Below, in pieces: positions 9,621 to 17,191 of a stretch of 50,415 nt of DNA (the stretch's first letter is position 1; each line of letters starts with the position of its first letter). The translations under genes and the position numbers were made by a program. Under the pieces are notes generated by a model, which searched no databases, was not told the DNA's origin, and saw nothing but the letters and a program-made list of their open reading frames with translations. The stretch covers positions 1 to 50,415 of the forward strand of contig JACRCE010000101.1 in assembly GCA_016213015.1 (NCBI GenBank), read 5' to 3'. This DNA is from Deltaproteobacteria bacterium (GTDB lineage Bacteria > Desulfobacterota > GWC2-55-46).

Positions 9621-11027
9621 CTATCTCATGTTGAAAAACCGCTTGATGGCCCCGAGGATGTTCTCGCCAGAGCGCTTCTCGGACTCCGGCGGACCGGCCG
9701 CCCTACCCTTCAACTCTCTTAATCCGGCCTCCCTGTGCGCGAGAGCGGCGCTGACCCTTCCAGCGAATTCGGGATGCTCGTTGAATATGCGCCTGAAGGT
9801 GCCGGACTTTATCACTATGCAGACACAGTCCTCGCTTGCCACAACCGTTGCGTTCCTCGGCTCGCCCGTTAAGAGTCCCATCTCCCCGAAAAAATCACCC
9901 GGCCCCAATGAGGCTACAAGCTCGTCCTCGTTGGCGGCGGCCCTGTGCCGAACATCGGCCCTGCCGGTGTCTATGAAGTAACAGCTCTCGCCTTCCTTGC
10001 CTTGACTCACGATTATCTCGCCCTTGCCGAAGGACTCGACGGACGCCTCCTCGGCCACGCTCCTCAGGCTATCATCGTCAAGAGAGCCAAGAAAGTCTAT
10101 GCCCCTGAGCGCGTCAAACAGATGCTCAGGACTAAGAGGCGGCTCCTCTCGTCTGTGATAAAGCGTCCTTGCCGGATACGGCATCTCGATGCCTGCGCGC
10201 CGGAACGCGTACCAGACGTGCGAATTCAACTCGGTCGAGACGCGCGGAACGCTCTTAAAGTCGTTTATCCAAACCCTGAGCCTGTAATGCAACGAAAAAT
10301 CCCCGAAGCCGGAGATCCATACCTCCGGGGTCGGCTCCTTGAGCGCCTCGCCGTTGAGGGCCGCGACCTCGAGCAATACGCCCATGACCTTGTTGGGCGG
10401 GTCCTTGTACGCGGCGTTGAAACTCAAATCAACCACATGCAACGGCGTCGGATAGGTGTAGTTCTCCAGCAGGTCCTCGGCAAGGAGCCTGTTAGGTATA
10501 TAGATATAATCGTTTTCGCGGGTAAGAAGCCTCGTGGTGCGCCACGTAACCTCCATGACCTGCCCCTCCTTGTTGTTGACCTTGACCCAATCACCCCTCT
10601 GAACCGTTCTTTCCGTGTTTATCCAGAGGCCGGTAAAGAGGTTCTTGAGCGTATCCTGAAGAGACAGCGCGATGATGCCGGTTATAACCGCCGAGGTAGT
10701 AAGGAGCGGCAGGACGTTTATGGCGAACAGCGCGTGGAGCAGATATATGGCGCCGCCGAAGTAAAGGAGGAGCGAAACGACCGTCTTCAGGAACGGGGCA
10801 ACGGAAAATCTTTTCAGGGGATTGAACGGCGCGTCCGCTACAAGCCATCTCAGGAAGGACACGATCGCTATCGCCGTGAAGAATACGAATGTCTTGCCGG
10901 CGACGTTGTTGACGACGCCGTGCTGAACGAAGAAGGCGGCTGTCCATGCCCCGACCGCCAGCGCTAAGGCGATAAGCGCGATGAAAAACGACTTCATGGA
11001 ATGTTTATGCGACCGCCGGTATTGCAT
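9621..11027 (-). CDS. MscS-family channel fused to a cyclic-nucleotide-binding domain
   Basis: Predicted inner-membrane mechanosensitive or ligand-gated channel. With the start chosen (ATG at 11027, CGGAG about 6 nt upstream) it has 468 residues. Four hydrophobic segments lie near 11-31, 45-61, 82-103 and 105-122. The MscS pore and beta domain follow (ALSLQDTLKNLFTGLWI, then the RGDWV and VTWRTTRLLTRENDYIYIPN segments). A C-terminal cNMP domain covers about 330-450, with GDFFGEMGLLTGEPRNATV as the phosphate-binding cassette. The cassette retains GE and R residues typical of real cAMP/cGMP binders. This architecture is known for bCNG channels, which often gate poorly to stretch. A longer in-frame start at 11147 crosses a palindrome and is unlikely. 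Confidence 0.9.
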   Translation of the reverse strand: MQYRRSHKHSMKSFFIALIALALAVGAWTAAFFVQHGVVNNVAGKTFVFFTAIAIVSFLRWLVADAPFNPLKRFSVAPFLKTVVSLLLYFGGAIYLLHALFAINVLPLLTTSAVITGIIALSLQDTLKNLFTGLWINTERTVQRGDWVKVNNKEGQVMEVTWRTTRLLTRENDYIYIPNRLLAEDLLENYTYPTPLHVVDLSFNAAYKDPPNKVMGVLLEVAALNGEALKEPTPEVWISGFGDFSLHYRLRVWINDFKSVPRVSTELNSHVWYAFRRAGIEMPYPARTLYHRREEPPLSPEHLFDALRGIDFLGSLDDDSLRSVAEEASVESFGKGEIIVSQGKEGESCYFIDTGRADVRHRAAANEDELVASLGPGDFFGEMGLLTGEPRNATVVASEDCVCIVIKSGTFRRIFNEHPEFAGRVSAALAHREAGLRELKGRAAGPPESEKRSGENILGAIKRFFNMR

Positions 11028-11062
11028 GGGATCTCCGCCGCGAAAAAATAGACAACCTCTGT

Positions 11063-11092
11063 GCGGGTTCAGGTTTGCAAACCTGAACCCGC
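11063..11092. repeat. perfect 30-bp palindrome
   Basis: GCGGGTTCAGGTTTG followed directly by its exact complement, between the usher stop and the MscS start. With no loop it could be a protein-binding site or a REP-type repeat. No T-run follows. Confidence 0.7.
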
Positions 11093-11168
11093 CGCGGATT
11101 TTGAAACGGAGGAGAATTATATCACGGACGGAGGCGAAATTACACAAGGCGATCTTGCGACGCCGCCG

Positions 11169-13823
11169 TTACCGCGCCTCGGCCTCCGGCGCACATAATA
11201 CCTCGCCGATCTCGACGAACGGAGAGCCGGTCGGAACCACGGGCAGTTCAAAAACGCACCTTGCGCCCATGTGCTCGCTGGTTCCGGCATAGCGCACAGC
11301 GGACTTCACGGCCTTTTTCCCGGCCGACGCCGTCTTTCCGGCGGCTAAGGCGGCGCATCCGTCGCCGGTTACAGCAGGGGTTTCGGCCTCCTCGAAATAA
11401 AACTCGCCGTCCCTGCCGGTCGGGAAGGTTATCGTGCCCGCGCCGGTCTTAAGCGATACATCCTGAAATTCGATCGGCTTCAAACCGCCCTCCGTTTGCG
11501 CCTTGAGCGAGCCGGTGTACGATATTGTCTTCCTCACGTCAAAGGACAGGCATGAGCCGCTTCTCAACGGCGGAGAGACGAACTTCATCGCGCCCTCCAT
11601 CCTGTACTCCATCGGCACGTCGCTTGTATCGATGGACACCTGATTGTCGTAATACGAGTTGAGCGCGGGCACGAATACAACGCCGTTTGCATCGGTCTTT
11701 CCGATCCGCTGGTTGTTGACGTAGGCGCGCACGCCCTCTATATCGCCGACCTTGATCATGGCAAAACTGTCCGTTATCGGCCTTGTGAGGGCAACCGTAT
11801 CCCCGACGTAGGCGACCGCTCCGGCGGCCGAGAGATCATACGTCTCATAGCCCTGACCGCCGCTCGCAACCTTCACGTCAGCCCTGTAGAGCGCAGTGGC
11901 CGTATTGACGTTGACCGTGGGATTGAGAAGATATGACGCGCTCCTGCCCGCAACGCCGTTTCTCTCCGTTGATACCCTGTAGCCCCATCCCTCGGAGTTG
12001 GCCGGGGCAGGCCGCTGAGCCTGAACGTTCAACGAGCTCGATCCGCTCGTCTTTTGATAGTTCGTCGATACCGAGGAGTCTTTGTCGAAGTAATAGACAA
12101 AGCCAAGAAACGCCTCCGTTGACGACCGCGCCTCCACCCTTCTTTTCAGCGTGGCAAGCATTGTTGCCGAATCGAAAACGCCCTTTGAGTATGAGAGCGT
12201 CGCCGTCTTCGAGCCTGTGCCGACGTACATTGCGCTTATCGAATAATCGAGCGACACGGAACCGTAGCGCTTGAATCCCCTGCTTATGCCCGCTCCGGCC
12301 TCGTACTTGGAGGTCGATGGCGCGCCGTCTACTATGTTGGCGTAGTTTCTGCTGAAACCCCTGAACAAGAGGCGCGTGCTCGTGTCCTTGCCCTGATAGT
12401 TGTGATTGGCCGACGCGCCGACGCCTCCGCCGGATCTGCTTTTGCCGGCGACAACCGCCGTTGAAATCAGCCCCAAGTCCTTTACCGGAAAGATAAACTC
12501 CGGGCCGATATGCGCGACTCCAGCGCCCGTCTCGGCCTGAACCCCGAGGGTCAGGAAATCCTCATAGCCCCAGCGATGGGATGCGCTCATCACGGCATGG
12601 CCGTAGCTGTTGCTCTCGTTGCCATAAGATTTGCGGATAAGCCCTCCGTTATAACTGTACTCGTGAAGCCCCTTCTTGAGCATCTTGTCGGTCTGATAGA
12701 ACGGATGGACGATCCTTTGCACGTTGCCGAAGGCGTCCCTTATAAGCACCTCGGCCTTGTGAGCGCCGGTGGTGTAGGCGATGTTCCTCAGGTCGAACCC
12801 GCCCGGTGCGACCTTGTCGCTTCTCAACTTTATGTCGTCCACGTAGACCTCCACGTCGGAAGCCGATTCGGAAACGCCGCTTACGTTCAACGTAGGGTAC
12901 TTGGTGAAGTACGGATCCATCCTGTAGGACTTGGAAAGGCTGAAACCCCCCATGTTCACCGTGCTGCCGAGGTCTCCGCTGGAGGCGAAAAAATCTCCGG
13001 CAACCACCCTCTTGAGTTCGGGCCGGTCGTCGAACGTAAGGTTGGTTTGGAGTCTTACGAATCTTGACGACAGGTCATCGGACGTATAGGACGAATCGGT
13101 CATAAAAAGCATGTCGCTTGACCTCATGCCGAGCTGATTCGTGATATTAAAGCTTCTCATCTTCATCGAATCGCCGCCGATATAGCCGAGCTTGTAGTTC
13201 AAAAACGCGCTTGAATCCCTTGGGCGGTAGACGCTGCTCGCCCTTGCCGGGGTAAAGTCTATCGCGCGCCGCGGGAAAAGCTCGGCTGAGGCGGTCAGAT
13301 CAAGGGACAGATACTTTTCGTTGAATCTGTAGGTCAGTCCCTTCATGGAACGAAGCGATATATGCTCTTCATTTTCAATGATGGTTTTCGTCCCGGGCAG
13401 GTCAAGGAAACCAAGGGATGCGAGGTCAACTGTACGCACGAGAAAATCGCCGTCATCCTCCATTACGACGAAGTTTTCCCCTTTGACATCCATATTGACG
13501 ATGACGTTTACTACGATGGTTTGCGAGGCGCGGGCCTCGGACAACTGGAATACCGGCGACAGGACTACGATGAAAAAGAATAACAACCCGGCGAACCGGC
13601 TTTGCCGGAGAGTCGGGCAAATAGCTATAGTAGCTTGCTGAAAAACTCTACTTTTGTACAGACTGCTCAAAAACGTCCAGATGCAAGGCGTCAAGGAGCG
13701 ACGAATGAGGCGTACTTTGCTTGTACGCCGCAGTGAGGAGCGACGCAGACAACGCAGCAGATGGGCGTTTTTCAGCAGTCTGATAGAGGCTTGCTTACGG
13801 ACGGCACATAGCCTCATTGACAT
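11169..13823 (-). CDS. outer-membrane fimbrial usher, archaic (CsuD-like) type
   Basis: Pore protein that assembles and secretes chaperone-bound pilus subunits. The body from about residue 100 shows an N-terminal domain (QTIVVNVIVNMDVKGE), a long beta-barrel, the conserved AEVLIRDAFGNVQ plug-region stretch, and C-terminal GVRAYVNNQRIGKTDANG and SYYDNQVSIDTSDVP segments typical of ushers. A signal-peptide core (LLFFFIVVLSPVF...EARA) lies near residues 80-99. The first in-frame ATG at 13823 overlaps the chaperone gene, and the frame then runs through all of repeat A copy 2 before reaching the signal peptide. No ATG lies between; only TTG, CTG or ATA/ATT codons do. The true start is therefore unsettled. 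The size after signal cleavage is about 785 aa. Confidence 0.85.
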   Translation of the reverse strand: MSMRLCAVRKQASIRLLKNAHLLRCLRRSSLRRTSKVRLIRRSLTPCIWTFLSSLYKSRVFQQATIAICPTLRQSRFAGLLFFFIVVLSPVFQLSEARASQTIVVNVIVNMDVKGENFVVMEDDGDFLVRTVDLASLGFLDLPGTKTIIENEEHISLRSMKGLTYRFNEKYLSLDLTASAELFPRRAIDFTPARASSVYRPRDSSAFLNYKLGYIGGDSMKMRSFNITNQLGMRSSDMLFMTDSSYTSDDLSSRFVRLQTNLTFDDRPELKRVVAGDFFASSGDLGSTVNMGGFSLSKSYRMDPYFTKYPTLNVSGVSESASDVEVYVDDIKLRSDKVAPGGFDLRNIAYTTGAHKAEVLIRDAFGNVQRIVHPFYQTDKMLKKGLHEYSYNGGLIRKSYGNESNSYGHAVMSASHRWGYEDFLTLGVQAETGAGVAHIGPEFIFPVKDLGLISTAVVAGKSRSGGGVGASANHNYQGKDTSTRLLFRGFSRNYANIVDGAPSTSKYEAGAGISRGFKRYGSVSLDYSISAMYVGTGSKTATLSYSKGVFDSATMLATLKRRVEARSSTEAFLGFVYYFDKDSSVSTNYQKTSGSSSLNVQAQRPAPANSEGWGYRVSTERNGVAGRSASYLLNPTVNVNTATALYRADVKVASGGQGYETYDLSAAGAVAYVGDTVALTRPITDSFAMIKVGDIEGVRAYVNNQRIGKTDANGVVFVPALNSYYDNQVSIDTSDVPMEYRMEGAMKFVSPPLRSGSCLSFDVRKTISYTGSLKAQTEGGLKPIEFQDVSLKTGAGTITFPTGRDGEFYFEEAETPAVTGDGCAALAAGKTASAGKKAVKSAVRYAGTSEHMGARCVFELPVVPTGSPFVEIGEVLCAPEAEAR
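13659..13782. repeat. repeat family A, copy 2
   Basis: 124 bp bounded by CAGACTGCTCAAAAACG and CGTTTTTCAGCAGTCTG, with the two GGAGCGACG boxes and a central hairpin GGCGTAC-TTTGCTT-GTACGCC. It lies between the chaperone stop (13795) and the usher signal peptide, in the usher's open frame. Confidence 0.9.
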
Positions 13824-14562
13824 TGATATTACCGGTCAGATTTAACTTGTTGGTCTGCACCTCTACCGTTAGCGCCGCGACATCCTTGCATGCGTCGCCT
13901 ATCTGCGCGATATACAGCCTGCTTGAGCCGCCAAGGAGATACCAACCGGTGAGGTCTTTTGAGAACACCTCCTCGCCTTTGACGTTCTTGCCCTTGACGG
14001 ATATTGCGGTTATGGTGAAGTGAGTGTTGCCGTCATTGCTTACCTGTATTTTCAAAACCCCGCCGGAGAGTTCAAGACCCGCGAGCGCGCCCTTTGGGTC
14101 TTCCTTGATCGGCTTTACGAAGATCGGCACGCCGAATCTTATGGCAATGGCCACCTGAGCGCCCGGCGCCTTCTTGGGCTGCGGTATCTCCTCGATGAAG
14201 ACGCGATAGGTTCTTTCCTTTGCAACCGCGCTCGCCTTCAAGCCGACGCGCAATACCCTTTCCTCGCCGGCGTTTATCGTCATTATCCTCGGAAAATATA
14301 TCAGATCATGCGACTCAACATAGATATCCTTGCCGTCCGCGTCCTGAGTCCATTCAAAGAGCTTTATCTGCGTATTGATCCGCTCAGCACCGTCGTTGAC
14401 GACGGCAACGAAACCGCTCTTAGTGTCCTTGTCAAGGTCAATCCGTATCGGAGAGACCTTGAAGGTGCCCGCCCCGGCCCACCCTGAAAAAAAGAAAACA
14501 AGCGTGGCGACCGTTGTCAGGACAACGGCGAGATGGCGGCATCTATTTCCGATAATGGTCAT
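13795..14562 (-). CDS. periplasmic pilus chaperone, PapD-like
   Basis: Predicted periplasmic chaperone that holds pilin subunits by donor-strand complementation and passes them to the usher. The chosen ATG gives 255 residues with a clean signal peptide (MTIIGNRCRHLAVVLTTVAT... to AGAG). The mature part begins FKVSPIRIDLD, the PapD N-terminal strand. GEERVLRVGLK and TYRVFIEEIPQ match the conserved PapD-domain region and G1 strand vicinity. A TTG start at 14598 would add 12 residues and has a purine-rich upstream, so it cannot be excluded. The gene pairs with the usher downstream. No pilin or adhesin gene is found upstream, where bzaF lies instead. Confidence 0.85.
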   Translation of the reverse strand: MTIIGNRCRHLAVVLTTVATLVFFFSGWAGAGTFKVSPIRIDLDKDTKSGFVAVVNDGAERINTQIKLFEWTQDADGKDIYVESHDLIYFPRIMTINAGEERVLRVGLKASAVAKERTYRVFIEEIPQPKKAPGAQVAIAIRFGVPIFVKPIKEDPKGALAGLELSGGVLKIQVSNDGNTHFTITAISVKGKNVKGEEVFSKDLTGWYLLGGSSRLYIAQIGDACKDVAALTVEVQTNKLNLTGNINVNEAMCRP

Positions 14563-14630
14563 TTCCGCCACTATATCAAAGTTCGAAACGGTTTTCAACC
14601 TACCTTTCTTGAAGTACCGTGTACGTGTGC

Positions 14631-14695
14631 GTGAACCATGACCGTAAAGGATTCTTCTTTTACACGGTCAACGGTCACGGTTCACGGTAGTTCAC
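14631..14695. repeat. heptamer-arm hairpin (family F), copy 3
   Basis: GTGAACCATGACCGT arm, apex AAAGGATTCTTCTTTTAC, then ACGGTCAACGGTCACGG and TTCACGGTAGTTCAC. Its right edge touches the bzaF stop codon (14692-14694). Confidence 0.85.
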
Positions 14696-15999
14696 CTCTT
14701 TCCTCCCTTTTCCAGACTCTCCTTGAAGTGCACGTTCACGTTATCCAGGGAGCAAAAACTCCCGCACATGGTGCAGGTGTCGGAGTTCTCGGGAGAGCGG
14801 CTTGCCCGTATCTCGGAGGCCGCCTCGCCGAAAAGGCCGAGCCTTGTCTGCGCCTCCCAGTTCAAGTCGCGTCTGGCCTTGCTCATCTCCATGTCCCTGT
14901 GCTTCGCGCCGAGCTTTACCATGTCTCCGGCGTGCGCCGCGATCCTCGCGGCCCTGACCCCCTCTACGACGTCCCGCTTATCGGGAAGCGCCAGGTGTTC
15001 GGCCGGGGTAACGTAGCAGATCAGGTCGGCCCCGTACCTTGCGGCCTGAGCCGCGCCTATGGCCGCGGATATATGATCATAACCCGCGGCAATATCGGTC
15101 GTGAGCGGGCCAAGGACGTAAAAGGGCGCGTCGTTGCTCATCCGCTTTTGAAGTTTCACGTTGGCCTCTATGTCGTCAAGCGGCAGATGCCCCGGCCCCT
15201 CGCACATCATCTGACAACCCATCTTCTGCCCGACGTCGGCAAGTTCGCAGTTGATGAGAAGCTCCTGCACCTGTGCGCGGTCAAGGCTGTCGTGCACGGC
15301 TCCGGCGCGCAGTCCGTTGCCCAGCGACAAAACGCAGTCGTACCTTTTCAATATCTCGACCACCCTGTCGAACCTTTCATACAACGGATTCTCCCTGTTG
15401 TTTTTCAGCATCCAGCCGGTCATGTAAGCCCCGCCCCTTGAGACAAGCCCGCCGTAGCGGTATCCCTGTCTGTTCAATCGTTCGATGGTAAGCCGGTTGA
15501 TGCCGCAGTGCACGGCCATGAACGATATGCCGTCCGCGCACTGTCTCTCGATGACGTCGAAGAGCAGTTCGTCGGTAAGCTTATTAGGGTCATGGTATCT
15601 TTCTATGGCCTCCTTGAACGCCTGATACAGAGGCACGCTGCCGACCGAAAGGGAAGTGGCGGAGAGCACCTCTTTTCTTATGGCGTCCAAGTCTCCTCCG
15701 ACCGAGAGTTCCATCAAGGTGTCGGCTCCGGCCATTTCGGCGGCGATCGCCTTTTCAACCTCGGCCTGCACGTCAATCAGGTCGGAAGAGGTCCCTATGC
15801 TCGCGTTCACCTTTGTCCGCAATCCGGCGCCTATGGCCACGCAACGCGCCTTGCGTCCGGTGTTGTTCGGTATCACCGCCTTGCCTTCGGCGATCATCTT
15901 TCTTATGTATTCGGGAGATTGCCCCTCTCCCTCGGCGGCCTTTTTCATCTCCTCCGTTACAATGCCCGATCTTCCGGCCTCCAACTGCGTCATAGTCAT
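14692..15999 (-). CDS. bzaF: ThiC-like radical SAM enzyme, probable 5-hydroxybenzimidazole synthase
   Basis: ThiC-superfamily enzyme, 435 aa. ThiC converts aminoimidazole ribotide to the thiamin pyrimidine; its paralog BzaF converts the same substrate to 5-hydroxybenzimidazole, a lower ligand of cobamides. Family motifs: NASIGTSSD (near 70), MELSVGGD, VHCGINRLTIERL, SRGGAY, CEGPGHLPLDDIEANV, FYVLGPLTTDIAAGYDHI, and a C-terminal cluster motif C-TM-C-GSF-C. Features favouring BzaF are LSLGNGLRAGAVHD where ThiC usually has LSLGDGLRPG, and RQGYRYGGLVS. The strongest evidence is a cobalamin riboswitch with terminator directly upstream instead of a TPP element. The ATG at 15999 follows GGCGGAT; nine consecutive Gs lie just 5' of that. 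The distinction from ThiC rests on context and a few motifs. Confidence 0.82.
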   Translation of the reverse strand: MTMTQLEAGRSGIVTEEMKKAAEGEGQSPEYIRKMIAEGKAVIPNNTGRKARCVAIGAGLRTKVNASIGTSSDLIDVQAEVEKAIAAEMAGADTLMELSVGGDLDAIRKEVLSATSLSVGSVPLYQAFKEAIERYHDPNKLTDELLFDVIERQCADGISFMAVHCGINRLTIERLNRQGYRYGGLVSRGGAYMTGWMLKNNRENPLYERFDRVVEILKRYDCVLSLGNGLRAGAVHDSLDRAQVQELLINCELADVGQKMGCQMMCEGPGHLPLDDIEANVKLQKRMSNDAPFYVLGPLTTDIAAGYDHISAAIGAAQAARYGADLICYVTPAEHLALPDKRDVVEGVRAARIAAHAGDMVKLGAKHRDMEMSKARRDLNWEAQTRLGLFGEAASEIRASRSPENSDTCTMCGSFCSLDNVNVHFKESLEKGGKR

Positions 16000-16032
16000 A
16001 TCCGCCCCCCCCCTTTTGAATAAAAACGAAAT

Positions 16033-16067
16033 AAAAAAATCCTCAAGGCTTACATGCCCTGAGGATT
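16033..16067 (-). terminator. intrinsic terminator of the cobalamin riboswitch
   Basis: On the minus strand AATCCTCA and TGAGGATT close a stem with an inner GGGCATGTAAGCC part, followed by seven Ts. It lies between the aptamer and the bzaF start, where a riboswitch expression platform is expected, so B12 excess would end transcription early. Confidence 0.85.
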
Positions 16068-16169
16068 GCACCCTGCGCTTCATCCCCGTCCAATGATGTC
16101 GGCTCAAAAAAACTCTTGAGCGGCCTTTCAATCCACGAAAAGGCATCATCGAAATATCTATCGTGTATC

Positions 16170-16301
16170 AGGGCAGGTCTTCTGGCTTCCGGCTCCTCCT
16201 ACCGGCCAACCTTCCCAGGAGGTCTCCCCCAGTGGTCTCGTTGGCGTTCGTCCCCGGTTACAGCGGCGGGACCGCTCCCGATTCTACACGGGATTCCCTT
16301 T
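16170..16301 (-). promoter_or_regulatory. cobalamin riboswitch
   Basis: Read on the minus strand: AAAGGGAATCCCGTGTAGAA, GGAGCGGTCCCGCCGCTGTA, ACCACTGG, GGGAAGG, and finally the near-invariant GCCGGAAGCCAGAAGACCTG. This order of boxes is the B12-element consensus. About 100 nt later comes a terminator, then bzaF. No TPP-box (THI) motif was found. Confidence 0.93.
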
Positions 16302-16304
16302 TAA

Positions 16305-16444
16305 GGTTGGCTCTAAAAATTGCTTTTTCCCCGATTTCTGCGTCATGGCGAAAATAAAAATGCTCACATATTAATTATATGCTCCGCTTTTTATTTTCGC
16401 CCTTCCTTGAACTCGGAAAAAATTTCTAATTTTTAGAGGCAACC
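16305..16444. repeat. repeat family D, copy 1 (complete)
   Basis: 140 bp with ends GGTTGGCTCTAAAAATT and AATTTTTAGAGGCAACC, internal arms GGCGAAAATAAAAATGC / CGCTTTTTATTTTCGCCC, and an AT-rich centre. Its left edge meets the 5' end of the riboswitch. On the minus strand the centre holds TATAAT (16374-16379), a candidate -10 box for the bzaF leader. Copy 2 is at 46096-46333. Confidence 0.9.
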
Positions 16445-16446
16445 TT

Positions 16447-16466
16447 ACGCCCGCGCATCGCGGGCG
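16447..16466. repeat. GC-rich hairpin 3' of the tRNA gene
   Basis: GCCCGCG-CAT-CGCGGGC forms a 7-bp perfect stem downstream of tRNA-Ala. A second weaker hairpin (GGGTTCC...GCAACCC, about 16484-16502) is closer to the tRNA end. Neither has a T-run. Confidence 0.4.
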
Positions 16467-16510
16467 CCCGATACGATATGAAGGGTTCCAACAGGCAACC
16501 CGATTTTACA

Positions 16511-16586
16511 TGGTGGAGGGTACCGGGATCGAACCGGTGGCCTGCTGATTGCGAACCAGCCGCTCTCCCAGCTGAGCTAACCCCCC
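16511..16586 (-). tRNA. tRNA-Ala, anticodon CGC
   Basis: 76 nt including an encoded CCA. Acceptor GGGGGGT pairs with ACCCTCC and has the G3:U70 pair that marks alanine tRNAs. D arm GCTC/GAGC, anticodon stem GCTGG/TCAGC with loop TTCGCAA (anticodon CGC, reads GCG), T arm ACCGG-TTCGATC-CCGGT. The GCG-reading alanine tRNA is consistent with the GC-rich third positions of the neighbouring genes. Confidence 0.96.
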
Positions 16587-16675
16587 ATGTCTACAACCCA
16601 TACAAAACAAGATAAGTTTTATATCAAAAAAAAACGCGCTTGGCAAGAAGTTTACGCTCGTGTCCTCTATTTGGG

Positions 16676-16700
16676 CCTTCAGCCTAAACACCTTCAGCCT
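16676..16700. repeat. CCTTCAGCCT direct tandem (family G)
   Basis: Two CCTTCAGCCT units (16676-16685 and 16691-16700) joined by AAACA, just 3' of the response-regulator gene. The same unit forms the arms of the hairpin at 7542-7585. Confidence 0.6.
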
Positions 16701-16706
16701 GCACCC

Positions 16707-17078
16707 TCATCTCTTTTTGTTCAGGATGTCCTTGAGCGTCTGTTTGAGTTCGGTAAGGTCTGAAGACTTTATCACGTAAGCGTCGGATGCCCACGTGCCG
16801 AAGTCGTGTTTGTAGTGCGGGTACGCGGTGCAGAGGACAACCGGCAGGTCCTTCCACTTCTCCTTGACCCTTCTTAAGACCTCAACGCCGTCCATGCCCG
16901 GCATCTTTATGTCAAGGAGCAGAAGATCAACCGGGATCTCCTCGATCTTTTTTATGGACTCCTCGCCGGAGGCCGCAAGGACTACCTCCCACCCTGCGTC
17001 TTCAAGCTCCTCCTTGTAAAGAAGCCTCAATCCCTCCTCGTCGTCCACGACGAGAATCCTTTTTTTCATGGCAATCAC
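16707..17078 (-). CDS. single-domain response regulator
   Basis: CheY-like receiver without an output domain. Counting from the internal ATG (17069), the acidic pair is Asp9/Asp10, the phospho-acceptor Asp53 (LLLLDIKMPGMDG), the switch Thr81 and Lys101 (VIKSS). All key residues are present. GGAGGT lies 5 nt before a GTG at 17078 but 14 nt before the ATG, so the GTG start (four residues longer at most) is preferred. The gene follows the histidine kinase, separated by a repeat of family B. Without an output domain it probably works by protein-protein contact or relays phosphate. Confidence 0.93.
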   Translation of the reverse strand: MIAMKKRILVVDDEEGLRLLYKEELEDAGWEVVLAASGEESIKKIEEIPVDLLLLDIKMPGMDGVEVLRRVKEKWKDLPVVLCTAYPHYKHDFGTWASDAYVIKSSDLTELKQTLKDILNKKR

Positions 17079-17088
17079 CCGGACCTCC

Positions 17089-17180
17089 CCTGCCATTCTT
17101 AAAAGAAAGGCAGGCCAAAGAACTTTAATAGGGAATAAACAGCAGGGCTGACGAATACTCATACTGCCCATGCGGCTTGC
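17089..17180. repeat. repeat family B, short form, copy 1
   Basis: On the minus strand: GCAAGCCGCATGGGC, TTCGTCAGCCCTGCTG, TTTATTCCCTATTAAAG, TTCTTTGGCC and a small hairpin (TGCCTTTCTTTT...). Other short copies are at 27384-27502 and 47356-47450. It separates the kinase from its response regulator and supplies the latter's ribosome-binding region. Confidence 0.8.
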
Positions 17181-17191
17181 TCGCGCACACG

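Noticed and set aside
9945-10967. 340-codon open frame on the plus strand
   Set aside because: It is antisense to the MscS gene and has a basic, Pro/Arg-rich composition typical of a shadow frame in GC-rich DNA.
14692-16149. Start of the bzaF ORF at 16149
   Set aside because: The N-terminal extension passes the terminator and part of the riboswitch leader; the ATG at 15999 has a ribosome-binding site and matches the ThiC-family start.
16170-16301. TPP riboswitch before the ThiC-like gene
   Set aside because: No CTGAGA-type THI box was seen; all recognisable boxes belong to the cobalamin element.
16506-16691. Small protein with GGLAQLGERLVRNQQATGSI
   Set aside because: This is the well-known conceptual translation of a tRNA gene; the tRNA-Ala is the real feature.
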